A stretch of 64,000 nucleotides of DNA from Microbulbifer harenosus (GCF_005771435.1 NZ_VANI01000016.1:1-64000); one strand, 5' to 3'. Numbered from the stretch's first letter, positions 8,099 through 17,640 are shown. Notes: a model not told the origin generated them from the letters alone. Program-made: numbers and translations.

Positions 8099-10279
8099 CT
8101 AAGAGTACTCGGGATAGTATCCATAATACTGATCGGAATAGGCGCTCTTGCGATCCATGGTCACACTGTTGAGAATGACGCCTTCCGGCTTGACACCAAG
8201 ACTGAGTAGACGGGAGATGGCTGCTCGAATGATACCCATGCGGGTGTCTTCGGCCCGCACTACATAAAGCAGCGAACAGACATACCTGGAAATTACCAGC
8301 ACATCGCTTACCGCCTGGACAGGCGGTGTATCAATAAGGATACGGTCATACTTGGTCCGCAACTCTTTCAGCACACTCTGGAATTGTACCGATCCCAGCA
8401 GTCGCTGTGGGTCTTCCGGACGGATGCCCGCTGGGATTATGTCAATGCCGCTTTTCTTGTCCCTGACAATACACTCGTCGATAGAGAAGCGCCCCGAGAG
8501 CAGATCAGCGAGGCCCGGTCTGCTTGGTGCCACTTCGAAGCGACGGCCAATGGAGGGCCGTCGCATGTCTGCGTCAATTAACAGCACCCTTTCCAGCTGG
8601 CCCAACGAGAATGCCAAGTTGATGGCAACCGTTGTTTTCCCCTCGGATGGAGCGGAAGAAGTAATACAGATAACTTCGGCCTTGTTCTCAACACGGGAAA
8701 GTACCACGCCGGTCCGAAGTGAGCGAATTGCCTCTGCAAATTGACCGTGTCCAGCGTCAAAGTAGCTGTACAAAGGCAGCGCGTCATGCTCGGCTATCGC
8801 AACTTTGGGCACCATCCCCATCAAAGGGAAACCCAGCTTTCTGTTTACGTCCTGCGGATCGCGTATTCCACTCTTCAGCAGATCCAGTAAAACGACGATG
8901 GCGACACCCAAGCCCGCGCTGGCAACAAAGGCGAACAATATCAGCAAGCGCTTTTTAGACGCCATTGCGCGGCGCGGTACAATTGCGGGGTCAGCCAGAC
9001 GCGCCGCTGCTGTTTCGTAGCCGGATACCTCCCTTGTTTCCTTGAAGCGTGTCAGGAAGGTATTGTAAAGCTGAGTATTGACATCCACTTCCCGCTTCAG
9101 CTCATCGTAGCGAATTTCCTTTTGCGCGACAGTTTGCAGATCCGCTTTAGCATGCGAGAGCTCCTCCTCAAGCGACTGGACTTTTCCTTTAACCTGGAAA
9201 TAGTCGACCTCGATACTCGCGACAAGCTTCCTTATTTCACTGCGCAATTGCGCACGCGCATTGTCAAGCTCGTCCTGCGCTGCCTGCATGACAGGATGTT
9301 TTGGTCCGTAGCGCCGCGCCAATTCCGTGACACCAAGCAATGCATTGGTTTCGGTCTGACGTGCCGCCTGGACCAGAGGATTATTGAGAACTTCAGGTTG
9401 ATTCAGCAAAGCCTCCTCGGGGAGATTTTTTTGCCGCACCTGACTGTACAGTAACTGGACATCTTTCAGTTCCCGCTTCGCCTCAAGCAACTGATCCATC
9501 GTTTCATTCAGTTCCTGCGATGCCAGCCCGCGAACGCCCTGAAGATCGACAAGATCCTCCTGTTGCTGAAATTGATTCAGCGCCTGCTCGGACGCTTCCA
9601 GCTTACCGCGTAAACCTTCAAGCCTCTCACTCAGCCAACTGGTTGCCTTTTCCGTGACATCGGCGCGGACCCTCTGCTGTTCCGCGATATACGCGTTCAC
9701 AACCGCATTCGGTACTGCGGCCGCCAGTTTCGGGGAGTAGCTTTCGTAGGAGAGCTTAATCAGCTGGGTATTTCTAACCGGTGTAACCACAATACCTTTG
9801 GAGATACTGTTGACGATGAATTCCCGCTTCTGCCGCGACTGAGTTGCAGGATCAACGATAGGCCGTTCGACCTCTATCCCAATCAGCGCCCTGAGCCTTC
9901 CGACGAGAGTGGGCTTGACTGGCTGATTAAACTCATCATGATCTTCAAGGTTCAGAGAGTCCACTACACGTTCTGCAATACCCCGCGATCGCAACATTTC
10001 CACCTGCGTCATTAGAAACTCTCTACGTTGCGCGCCAACGTCATACACGTCGCGAATGGAAATGAGATTGGCCTCACCGCCTCCAATTAATAATGTAGCT
10101 GTTGCTTGATACCTGTCGCGAATGTTCTGGACAGCAAAATAGGCCGCGGCCGTCACCGCTAGCGCAAAAGCTATGATGTACCATTTCTTTTCATAGACAG
10201 CGAAAAACAGGGCAACAAAATCTATATCCCCCAATGGAGAGGGGGCCGCCTCATCAGCGTTGATTGCATTTTTCTCCAT
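8099..10279 (-). CDS. Polysaccharide co-polymerase / BY-kinase (Wzc type)
   Basis: A 726-aa inner-membrane tyrosine autokinase that controls chain length and export of the EPS. Order: first membrane segment (about 34-52), a Wzz-type periplasmic domain with long coiled coils, a second membrane segment (about 440-462), then a cytoplasmic kinase. Kinase motifs are Walker A (APSEGKTTVAINL), Walker A' (VLLIDADMRRP) and Walker B (RILIDTPP). The last 13 residues contain six tyrosines (YSDQYYGYYPEYS), the autophosphorylation cluster. It lies 8 bp after the export-protein gene. The CpsB-type phosphatase gene next in line is the likely antagonist. Confidence 0.93.
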   Translation of the reverse strand: MEKNAINADEAAPSPLGDIDFVALFFAVYEKKWYIIAFALAVTAAAYFAVQNIRDRYQATATLLIGGGEANLISIRDVYDVGAQRREFLMTQVEMLRSRGIAERVVDSLNLEDHDEFNQPVKPTLVGRLRALIGIEVERPIVDPATQSRQKREFIVNSISKGIVVTPVRNTQLIKLSYESYSPKLAAAVPNAVVNAYIAEQQRVRADVTEKATSWLSERLEGLRGKLEASEQALNQFQQQEDLVDLQGVRGLASQELNETMDQLLEAKRELKDVQLLYSQVRQKNLPEEALLNQPEVLNNPLVQAARQTETNALLGVTELARRYGPKHPVMQAAQDELDNARAQLRSEIRKLVASIEVDYFQVKGKVQSLEEELSHAKADLQTVAQKEIRYDELKREVDVNTQLYNTFLTRFKETREVSGYETAAARLADPAIVPRRAMASKKRLLILFAFVASAGLGVAIVVLLDLLKSGIRDPQDVNRKLGFPLMGMVPKVAIAEHDALPLYSYFDAGHGQFAEAIRSLRTGVVLSRVENKAEVICITSSAPSEGKTTVAINLAFSLGQLERVLLIDADMRRPSIGRRFEVAPSRPGLADLLSGRFSIDECIVRDKKSGIDIIPAGIRPEDPQRLLGSVQFQSVLKELRTKYDRILIDTPPVQAVSDVLVISRYVCSLLYVVRAEDTRMGIIRAAISRLLSLGVKPEGVILNSVTMDRKSAYSDQYYGYYPEYS

Positions 10280-10287
10280 ACTTGTAT

Positions 10288-10830
10288 TCAGAAAAACCCC
10301 TGCTCAATAGTTATCACATCACCAGGTTGCAGTTTTGTAGACAAACTGACGCGCATTTTCTTGCCTTCCGGCATTCCCTCCCGGGTAAGATATATCCGGC
10401 TTTCGGAACCACGCTCGGTAAGCCCCTGAGCCAATGCGGCAGCCTTACCCACGGTGAGACCGGGCTGGTAGCTGTATCCTCCCGGAACCTGAACCTCACC
10501 ATAAATAAATACCGGACGATACTGCGTGATTGTCACCGTGATACTTGGATTAACCAGGTAGTCCCCTTCGAGACCTTTGAATATCTTTGCTTCAAGCTCT
10601 GTAGGCGTAAGGCCGGCCACTTCGACCTCACCCAAAAATGGATAGTTGATACTTCCAGATTCACCGAGCATAGCGTCGACGCTCAGGTCGCTTTCCCCGT
10701 ATACACGGATCGAAATCCGGTCTCCCGCATTCATACGATATTCCGCCGTATCCGCAGTAAGCTCTCCAGCCACCGAAAAAGGCCACGCTGTAACAACCAG
10801 GTAAAAGAGAATTCGTCTCATGCTGTCCAT
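10288..10830 (-). CDS. Short polysaccharide export (OPX) protein without lipobox
   Basis: A 180-aa periplasmic protein with the polysaccharide export domain (YRMNAGDRISIRVYGE, then PFLGEVEVAGLTPTELEA) and one SLBB-like repeat (IYGEVQVPGGYSYQPGLTV). The Sec signal peptide ends near SVAGE. There is no lipobox Cys and no C-terminal amphipathic helix like that of E. coli Wza, and the protein is about half of Wza length. It therefore probably cannot form the outer-membrane channel alone. The beta-barrel protein encoded 20 bp upstream is the natural partner. The start could also be Met4. Confidence 0.85.
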   Translation of the reverse strand: MDSMRRILFYLVVTAWPFSVAGELTADTAEYRMNAGDRISIRVYGESDLSVDAMLGESGSINYPFLGEVEVAGLTPTELEAKIFKGLEGDYLVNPSITVTITQYRPVFIYGEVQVPGGYSYQPGLTVGKAAALAQGLTERGSESRIYLTREGMPEGKKMRVSLSTKLQPGDVITIEQGFF

Positions 10831-10850
10831 ATTGCTATATCCATTGCACT

Positions 10851-12062
10851 CTACAGCGGTGCTTCCACACCCAACATATACCGACTGTTCTCAATACCAC
10901 TCGCCGTAGTGGAAATCTGGTTTTCCAACCTCGAGAATCCCATATAAAGCCTCAGCCAGTCTGCCGGTTGGTAGCGAATCATGAGGTTCGATCGCAATAC
11001 GTTGCTGGTGCTGGCTTCCCCCACAAATTCTCCCACCGTGCGACTATAAGAAAGTGTGCTGTCAAGAGTTCCGGTCCACTGGTGCGACCAGGAAAACACA
11101 CTGCTCTCGACATCCACAAAGTCCGCAGTACCCGGTGACTCCTGCACCGTTCTGCCGGTGGTAATTGAAAGCGTGCTGTATGTTTTTGGGCTCCAAGACG
11201 CTGTTACATCCCAGCGAGGGCCAGCGAAGTCTTGCCGTTCATTAAGCCTGAAGTCCTTATTCAGGCGCCCCGCCCTTAGCCCAAGCCTGGTTTTCGCCAG
11301 TCTGTACTCCGCAGTACCTAGTACAAGAATCTCTCGGCTGTCGCGATCCGGAACCACACCGAGATCAACATAATCGAACTCGGTATTCGCCAATTGAACT
11401 CCTAGCATTACTCGGTTACTGGGTGAATAATTCATGTCGATCGAAGAACGTGCCGTTGCAAAATCCCGCGCGGGCTCCTCGAATGCGTTCTTCTGCTTAG
11501 CATGGCGAATAACTCCCTGTGCACTGCTACCCTGGCGTCCAAGTATGAAGGTAACATCTGCGCTTGGCCGTCGCGTTCTCTGTCCTTCTATCAAGATAGG
11601 ATCCAGACCACCATCCGGATTCCCGCTAATTGTTTGCGCTAAATCCGTATAGTTGACCGACGTCTGCACTTCGAGAAAATTCGCCGCACGCCACCGCCAG
11701 TCGAAATTTCCTACATAATCATTAAAACTCTGTCGACTGCTGTCACGATAGTGGCTATTGGCCAAGGAGAAACTTCCCGAAAAGCTGGTTGCCGTGCCCT
11801 CTCTCGAGATGTCCAGCGCAGGTATCGTCCTTGTGACCCAGTCGTCCTGCTCGTTTTCTGCCGCCAGGAAGACGTTGTCATCATATTGAACCTCTACGGT
11901 AGCCATACTGTTTAGTTCGATGTTTGCTGGCAACGCTATCGTAACGGCAAATCCTGACTGGCTCGCCGCCATCAAGCTCCACAGAAGTATGATGCGAGGT
12001 CTGTTCCTCCGGCGACAGCGCATAAAAGCAAATGCAAGTGTGTCGACTTGTAAAAGCTTCAT
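10851..12062 (-). CDS. Outer-membrane beta-barrel protein of the EPS locus
   Basis: A 403-aa secreted protein with a long basic-hydrophobic signal peptide (about 1-43, ending near SGFAV). Alternating-hydrophobicity strands continue to the C-terminus. Phrases such as FSGSFSLANSHYRDSSR, FDWRWRAANFLEVQTSVNY and YSRTVGEFVGEA are typical of outer-membrane porin-like barrels found in EPS clusters. I chose the ATG at 12062 (CAGGACACTGAA upstream) over a TTG at 12113. It lies between the initiating transferase and the short export protein. I infer that it supplies the outer-membrane pore for export, as the Wzp proteins of Myxococcus do with short OPX proteins. Confidence 0.7.
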   Translation of the reverse strand: MKLLQVDTLAFAFMRCRRRNRPRIILLWSLMAASQSGFAVTIALPANIELNSMATVEVQYDDNVFLAAENEQDDWVTRTIPALDISREGTATSFSGSFSLANSHYRDSSRQSFNDYVGNFDWRWRAANFLEVQTSVNYTDLAQTISGNPDGGLDPILIEGQRTRRPSADVTFILGRQGSSAQGVIRHAKQKNAFEEPARDFATARSSIDMNYSPSNRVMLGVQLANTEFDYVDLGVVPDRDSREILVLGTAEYRLAKTRLGLRAGRLNKDFRLNERQDFAGPRWDVTASWSPKTYSTLSITTGRTVQESPGTADFVDVESSVFSWSHQWTGTLDSTLSYSRTVGEFVGEASTSNVLRSNLMIRYQPADWLRLYMGFSRLENQISTTASGIENSRYMLGVEAPL

Positions 12063-12116
12063 TTCAGTGTCCTGTTGTATTTTGAGTGCTGCTATCGTGA
12101 TGTCATTAAACAACGT

Positions 12117-13529
12117 TTAATACGCATTTTTATGGTAGAAACCACGGTAAACAGTCAAAAATACTATGCGTAGATCAAGCAGTATCGACCATCGGCGAAT
12201 GTACTCGAGATCGTACTCGACACGCCGGCTCATTTTGTCCAGGGTATCTGTCTCTCCACGAAAACCTTTGATCTGCGCGAGCCCCGTAATTCCCGGCTTC
12301 ACTTTATGGCGAAGCATGTAGCCGTTAACCAGACTCCGGTACTCCTCATTGTGCGCAACCGCATGTGGTCTGGGACCGACAATTGACATGGTACCCTGTA
12401 GAACGTTGAAGAATTGTGGAAGCTCATCCAAAGATGTGCGTCGTAGTATTCTTCCAACAGCGGTAATTCGTTGGTCACCAATCTTCGCCTGTTGTACTTG
12501 GTCGCCGTCATCCATTACCGTCATGCTGCGGAACTTCCAGACATATATTGTTCTGCCATCAAGACCATAGCGCCGCTGCTTGAAGATGATTGGTCCCGGA
12601 GATGAAAGCTTTACGGCCACCGCCACAAACAACATAAGCGGTGAAATTACAGTGAGAATTATTGATGCGAGGACCAGATCCTCTAGTCGCTTAAGCCAAC
12701 CATCAAAACCCTGTATTGGTGTATCAAATACACTGAGCAGGCTGCTGCTTCCAACCTGATGCCAGCGCGCATGCAGCATTTTGGCCACAAAAAAGTTCGG
12801 CAGAATGTGGACGGTCGCAGTAGTGTCAGAAAATTTATCCAGTGTTTCACTGATGAGATCCTCTGCCCGCATCGGTAATGCAATAAATACGACATCAAGA
12901 CCTCCGGCGCGCCCCTTGGCAACCGCTTCATCCACCGTGCCGAGAATGGGAAACCGGGTGCAATTACGCTCTCTTGCGCTGCGATCCTGGAACTCTGGAA
13001 CATCGTAAAAACCGACTACGTGTATGCCCAACTGTGGATTCGTCATCAAGTCATCCGCCAGCTTATAGCCGGCATCGGTACAGCCAATAATGACAGCGCT
13101 ACGGGTATTGCGTCCGCGCAAGCGTATCGAAAACAGAACCTGACGCAGACAGAATCGCCAGAAAGCCAGGCCAAATAATGTAGATACAAGCCATGCAATT
13201 ACTGCGGGTCGCTTGTAATCGGCGGAAAACGTATTGAATGAAAAGGCGAGAAGAATCAGAAAAATGCACACAGCTACCCAGGCAACTGTGACGGTACCCA
13301 GGATTCGAACATACGTCTCACCCCGCCACGATCTGTATAGCTCTACCGATTCCGCTATAAATGCAAAGCTGACGGACGCAAGCAGACCTGCTATCAGCCA
13401 GTCTTTACCCGGTGGGACCTCAAAAAATGTGAGACACGCGTAAAGAATACCCTGGATAAGCAGGACATCGAACAAGCGATAAAGCGCGGTAATACGACTC
13501 TGACGATTGCGGACCCATCCCTGTTCCAC
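12117..13529 (-). CDS. Undecaprenyl-phosphate sugar phosphotransferase (WcaJ type)
   Basis: A 470-aa polyprenyl-phosphate hexose-1-phosphate transferase that starts the EPS repeat unit on undecaprenyl phosphate. Four to five membrane helices fill residues 1-135. A Rossmann-like CoA-binding_3 domain follows (SAVIIGCTDAGYKLADDL to about 260), then another membrane helix (about 285-310). The catalytic Bac_transf domain contains VWKFRSM, DELPQFFNVL, GPRPHAVAHN and KPGITGLAQI. It is the first minus-strand gene of the export/initiation group, ahead of the beta-barrel gene (54 bp). Glucose-1-phosphate is the usual donor in this family, but galactose cannot be excluded. Confidence 0.93.
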   Translation of the reverse strand: MEQGWVRNRQSRITALYRLFDVLLIQGILYACLTFFEVPPGKDWLIAGLLASVSFAFIAESVELYRSWRGETYVRILGTVTVAWVAVCIFLILLAFSFNTFSADYKRPAVIAWLVSTLFGLAFWRFCLRQVLFSIRLRGRNTRSAVIIGCTDAGYKLADDLMTNPQLGIHVVGFYDVPEFQDRSARERNCTRFPILGTVDEAVAKGRAGGLDVVFIALPMRAEDLISETLDKFSDTTATVHILPNFFVAKMLHARWHQVGSSSLLSVFDTPIQGFDGWLKRLEDLVLASIILTVISPLMLFVAVAVKLSSPGPIIFKQRRYGLDGRTIYVWKFRSMTVMDDGDQVQQAKIGDQRITAVGRILRRTSLDELPQFFNVLQGTMSIVGPRPHAVAHNEEYRSLVNGYMLRHKVKPGITGLAQIKGFRGETDTLDKMSRRVEYDLEYIRRWSILLDLRIVFLTVYRGFYHKNAY

Positions 13530-14098
13530 AAGAACCCCCTGATTTTACGAGGCATCGGCCCCAAACTATTCCATGTACTCATCAAGGTCGGCAAAAACAC
13601 CGACGTCACTGCTGGGGAGCAGTGGTTCCTACCTTTATTGTGTTATACCCCCTCAACCATCTCCCGTAGATGTCAATGCATATACTGGGCCGAATTTCGT
13701 TTCTAGAAAGAGGTAATTTTTATTGGCGCCGTGGCCATTCGGTAGCGCACTCCAGTGCCCGGCGATTATCCGCTCAAACTGTGACACAACTCAACTAAAT
13801 TTGACGCACTTATCTGCTCAAGCGCGCCATGCATCCGTATTGGCATGATATTCATCAGCGCCATTACACAGCCATTACAGATGAATCGTGCGCCTTCTCT
13901 TTTTCTACTTCCCTTTTTTGGGGCAGCGGACCGTACCAAGTGCACAATTTTGACAAAACCAAGATGCTATCTAAGAGTTTTGGGCGCTAGCTCACGGTAA
14001 TTTTCGGTTGACTTTATTTTTGGCGCTGCCATATTAGACGGCGTTCATTTCCGTTTTATTTTCGGCAAGGACGTGCTTATTCTTATGGGGGACAAGGA
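13530..14098. other. 569-bp divergent intergenic region of the EPS locus
   Basis: No convincing gene. It separates the minus-strand initiation/export group from the plus-strand half-HPPD block, so promoters for both directions must lie here. A minus-strand TATAAC lies near 13645 without a well-spaced -35. I looked for an ops/JUMPstart-type anti-termination element and saw none beyond a partial GGTAGCG near 13741. Confidence 0.5.
14008..14037 (+). promoter_or_regulatory. Candidate promoter of the half-HPPD/NRPS-like operon
   Basis: TTGACT (14008-14013), an 18-bp A/T-rich spacer and TATTAG (14032-14037) form a plausible sigma70 promoter about 60 bp before the ATG at 14099. A GGGGGACAAGGA ribosome site lies just before that ATG. 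No clear operator was seen. Confidence 0.4.
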
Positions 14099-14761
14099 AT
14101 GTCTAAAGTCAGCAGAGTTGATCACATTGCCTACGCGGTAGAAAAGGGAATGATCGAAAAGTGGGCCTGGTACCACATCGAAGTTGAGGGCGGAAAGCTT
14201 ACCAAGCGTGTCGATGACGTGCGACCAGATGACCCAGATAGCAGTATGAAACTCTGGTGCATCGACTTCGCCTCTTTTGGTGTGGTTCTGGTTGAAGGAA
14301 TTGATCGCAATAAAAAAAGTCAGGTGACAGCCTTTGCCGACTGTCACGGCGACCATAGCGTACAGCACATCGCTTTCGATACCGAAAACCTTGAGCAGTT
14401 TGTTTCTCACGCAATTTCCAAGGGCGTAAACCTCCGCGGCCAGCAGCTTGTAAGCAATGACGGCTTTGGAGAACTTAAACAACTCTTTGGAAAAGGTTAC
14501 GCCAAGCAGAACGCTGCAGAAATGTCGTTTCCGGAATACGTGGAGCGCCCCAAACAGGGCGCCAGCATGAGCACCAGCGTGCCGCCAAACACGGGCAGGA
14601 ACTTCTACCAGCGCATCGAACACGCGCGCAATACCGGCGACACATCCACCCTTATAGATTTTTCTCTGATGCCATCTGACTGGGCACCGGAAAGCAAGCC
14701 GGTTGCAGCACCTGGCAATGTATCGCAAGCCTGCGCTCGCGAAGAATTGGCACCGGCTTGA
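14099..14761 (+). CDS. Stand-alone HPPD catalytic-half protein (VOC superfamily)
   Basis: A 220-aa protein corresponding to the C-terminal catalytic half of 4-hydroxyphenylpyruvate dioxygenase, without the N-terminal VOC half. RVDHIAYAVEKGMIEKWAWY parallels the iron-ligand segment of the hpd product in this window (162-180). All three iron ligands appear present: H9, H90 (SVQHIAFD) and E146 (SFPEYVER). The C-terminal RNFYQRIEHAR resembles the HPPD gate helix. About 25 residues are missing between the second His and the Glu. An Fe-dependent dioxygenase or related reaction on a keto-acid-like substrate is inferred. It opens the plus-strand operon with the A-T-TE, MBOAT and SGNH genes. Confidence 0.75.
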   Translation: MSKVSRVDHIAYAVEKGMIEKWAWYHIEVEGGKLTKRVDDVRPDDPDSSMKLWCIDFASFGVVLVEGIDRNKKSQVTAFADCHGDHSVQHIAFDTENLEQFVSHAISKGVNLRGQQLVSNDGFGELKQLFGKGYAKQNAAEMSFPEYVERPKQGASMSTSVPPNTGRNFYQRIEHARNTGDTSTLIDFSLMPSDWAPESKPVAAPGNVSQACAREELAPA

Positions 14762-14890
14762 TAATTGGTCTCGGCTGTAAACGCCAGTAAAGCCAACCTC
14801 CGAACGGTTTCCTATGAAGACCCTCTGGCATCCTTCTGGCACGAGGAGACCTCCGGTTAACCCCTTCTGTTAAGCGAATATCCGCCACCT

Positions 14891-17587
14891 ATGGACGATA
14901 TCATTGTGGGCCGTACGCCGATAACTAGCGTGCAGGGTAAAAGTAGTGACGCAGCTATTTTGCCTTCGGATCAGTCCGCCCTCGCGGATGGCGATATTCC
15001 CGTAATCCGGCGGATAGAACGTAACGCGGCGCGCGCGCCCGATAAAACCGCGCTTATTTATGATGACCAGAATATTACTTACGCCACTCTCGTTTTATCC
15101 GCAAGGCAGGCGGCAGCGGGGCTTCTCAGGCTCGGGGTAACAGCGGGATCTCGGGTGGCCGTATTGATGCACCCCAGCCCGGAACTGGTCAGCTGTCTGC
15201 TGGGCATTCATATGCTTGGTGCCACCTATGTACCGATCGATCCCGGCTTTCCCAAAGGGCGAATCGACCTGATTCTTAAGGATGTGGAGCCTTCCGCGAT
15301 TATTTGTTCGGATCATGTGTTTACCGAATTTTCATGTGAGATCGCTAGAGAACTTGTAGAACGTCTCTACAGTTACTCTGCGGTACAAACCGACGGTATC
15401 CCACATGAAGAGCATTTTCGCCCCCATCCAGTCAAGCTTGACGACGAGTCGCACATATTTTTTACCTCAGGTACTACCGGGCGTCCCAAGGGTGCCATCT
15501 CTTCCCAACGCAACCTGGCACACGGGATGTCGTCTTCCGTTCGCTGCTTCGAACTGAGCGATGATCTTGGAATCCTGTCGGTCGCGGGTGCCTCGTTCAG
15601 TATTAGCACCTTTGAGCTACTGGCCCTACTCACCTGTGGCGGCTACACAATGATCGCGCGACGCGCCGATATCCTGGACCCTGAAAAGCTGTTCGCTGCC
15701 GCCCGAAAGGTATCGGTCTGGCATTTTGTCCCCTCGCTTTTGGCGAGGCTGATTGACTATATAGAGGAAGTACCCGAGCGAATCGCCGTGCTTACTTCAC
15801 TCAAACGCATACTCACCGGTGGTGACAACGTGCCACTGGACCTCCTTTGTCGGGTGCGCAGGCTGCTTCCTGCGGTACAGCTTTATGTGAACTACGGCGC
15901 AAGTGAAACCAATTGCATGGTGACTTATTGGCCAGTACGGGATGCCGTACCGTCAAAAACAAGAATTGGGGTAGCTCAACACAACGTCCAATTGATGGTT
16001 CTTAACAAGCAGAGGAGCCCGGTTATTCCCGGCGAAGTGGGTGAACTGTTTGTAGCAGGCCCGGGTGTAGTTTCTGGCTATATGCACCGCAATGATCTAA
16101 ATGAAGAAAAATTTTTCTGGCACCACGGCAACCGCTTTTTCGCTACCGGCGATATGGTGCGCATAGATGAGAATGGAATCTACGAAATTCTTGGCAGAGA
16201 GGACTTTCAGATCCAACTGAATGGCAACCGGATCGAGTTACTGGAAGTCGAAAGTACGATTAAACGGATTGGTAACATCAAAGACTGTGTTGTAACCGCC
16301 AGATATGCGAGCGCTGACTCGAATACACTTACACTGATCGCTTATCTGGTCGGCACAGATAAATCATTGCCACCGGTCGAACACATAAAAATCTGTCTAC
16401 GTAAACACCTACCAGAATACATGATTCCATCGCTTTATCTGGAACTTAATGCCGTGCCGACAAATCACAATGGCAAAGTCGACAGAGCAAATCTTCCTGA
16501 GCCAGGCACATGTAAGGTTCTCGAATCGTCAGCTAGCGAACCACTGATTGGCGAGCTTGAAAAACATCTGGCAAGTATTTGGCGAGATCTCCTACCGGTA
16601 CAATATATCCATGCAAACAGCGATTTCTTCGAACTCGGCGGCGATTCCATAGCGGCCGTTCGAGCAATGGCACGAATATCTACTGAACTCAACTGCAATG
16701 TCTCGATGGGAGATATCATCTCCAATAGAACGGTGCGACAAATTGCCAATACAATAACGAGTCGGTCGGTGAGTCAACGCGCGAATGGTGATACAGACCC
16801 CGGATATCTGATGCTCAAGTCCGGCCGCAGGGATCTCTCCCCGCTTTTACTGATTAATGGTGTGGTGGAGTACATGGCGTTAGCCAAAGCGCTTCGTACC
16901 CAGAGAGCTATTTACGCTGTCTACCTGCCAGAGGAGGTAGACCTCATCGTGAATGGCGAAAAATCTGCAGCTGCCACAAGTACCAGTTCCATCGCGGGAA
17001 TTACGCAGCTCTACCTATCGGTAATCTGCAAGCTACAACCTGAAGGGCCGTACTTCCTTGCCGGGAAGTCCTATGGCGGAATAATCGCTATTGAAGTCGG
17101 ACGATCACTAAAGGCGATGGGGCACAAAGTTGAGTTTACGGGGCTTCTAGACACAGTTATTCCCGAAGTCTTCACCACGCATAGGAAATTATCTTTTCGT
17201 ATTTCCGAACACTTAAAGAGAGCCGTTAACGAGGGCCCAGGCTATCTCCTTGATCGTTTCAGGGAGCGTTATGGAATTATCAAACTGTCGGCGCAGCCTA
17301 CAGAAGACGAACGATCCCAAAATGCGGTTTCGGACAATATCCGTACCCGCCACCAGGTTCGAAAGAACGCAATTTTTACAACCCGGCTATCAAAGATCAG
17401 CGGCGCTATCACGCTGATTAAAGCCCGGGACAGGAAATATTTATACGGGGAACGCCCGTCGAAAGACCTCGGATGGAACAAGTACTGTGACGACCTGACT
17501 ATTTATGAAGTACCCGGAGATCACCACTCAATATTGCAGGCGACGCATGTCGGAGAAGTGGCCAAATACCTGGAAGCGCATATCTGA
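14891..17587 (+). CDS. NRPS-like adenylation-thiolation-thioesterase protein
   Basis: An 898-aa protein with three domains and no condensation domain. The adenylation domain (about 35-535) has FTSGTTGRPKG (191-201), NYGASET (334-340), ATGDMVRI, GREDFQIQLNGNRIEL and NGKVDR with catalytic K529. The carrier domain (about 550-625) has GGDSI with the phosphopantetheine site S586. The thioesterase (about 638-898) has GKSYGG (S727), D754 and H878. In the A4 motif FSISTFE, S237 replaces the Asp that normally binds the alpha-amino group, so the substrate is probably not an ordinary amino acid. A-T-TE proteins of this layout include alpha-keto-acid synthetases. The ribosome site is weak and the start uncertain. 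Confidence 0.85.
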   Translation: MDDIIVGRTPITSVQGKSSDAAILPSDQSALADGDIPVIRRIERNAARAPDKTALIYDDQNITYATLVLSARQAAAGLLRLGVTAGSRVAVLMHPSPELVSCLLGIHMLGATYVPIDPGFPKGRIDLILKDVEPSAIICSDHVFTEFSCEIARELVERLYSYSAVQTDGIPHEEHFRPHPVKLDDESHIFFTSGTTGRPKGAISSQRNLAHGMSSSVRCFELSDDLGILSVAGASFSISTFELLALLTCGGYTMIARRADILDPEKLFAAARKVSVWHFVPSLLARLIDYIEEVPERIAVLTSLKRILTGGDNVPLDLLCRVRRLLPAVQLYVNYGASETNCMVTYWPVRDAVPSKTRIGVAQHNVQLMVLNKQRSPVIPGEVGELFVAGPGVVSGYMHRNDLNEEKFFWHHGNRFFATGDMVRIDENGIYEILGREDFQIQLNGNRIELLEVESTIKRIGNIKDCVVTARYASADSNTLTLIAYLVGTDKSLPPVEHIKICLRKHLPEYMIPSLYLELNAVPTNHNGKVDRANLPEPGTCKVLESSASEPLIGELEKHLASIWRDLLPVQYIHANSDFFELGGDSIAAVRAMARISTELNCNVSMGDIISNRTVRQIANTITSRSVSQRANGDTDPGYLMLKSGRRDLSPLLLINGVVEYMALAKALRTQRAIYAVYLPEEVDLIVNGEKSAAATSTSSIAGITQLYLSVICKLQPEGPYFLAGKSYGGIIAIEVGRSLKAMGHKVEFTGLLDTVIPEVFTTHRKLSFRISEHLKRAVNEGPGYLLDRFRERYGIIKLSAQPTEDERSQNAVSDNIRTRHQVRKNAIFTTRLSKISGAITLIKARDRKYLYGERPSKDLGWNKYCDDLTIYEVPGDHHSILQATHVGEVAKYLEAHI

Positions 17588-17640
17588 TGCGCCTCCCAAA
17601 ACGCAGTGACAAATTTACAAGAATACGGCGTTGAACAAGC

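Noticed and set aside
13735..13760. Possible ops/JUMPstart element in the EPS intergenic region
   Set aside because: Only a partial GGTAGCG is present, without the conserved flanks of the element.
14891..17587. Calling the A-T-TE protein DltA or a D-alanine ligase
   Set aside because: DltA has no fused carrier or thioesterase domain and keeps the amino-group-binding Asp; this protein has Ser there.
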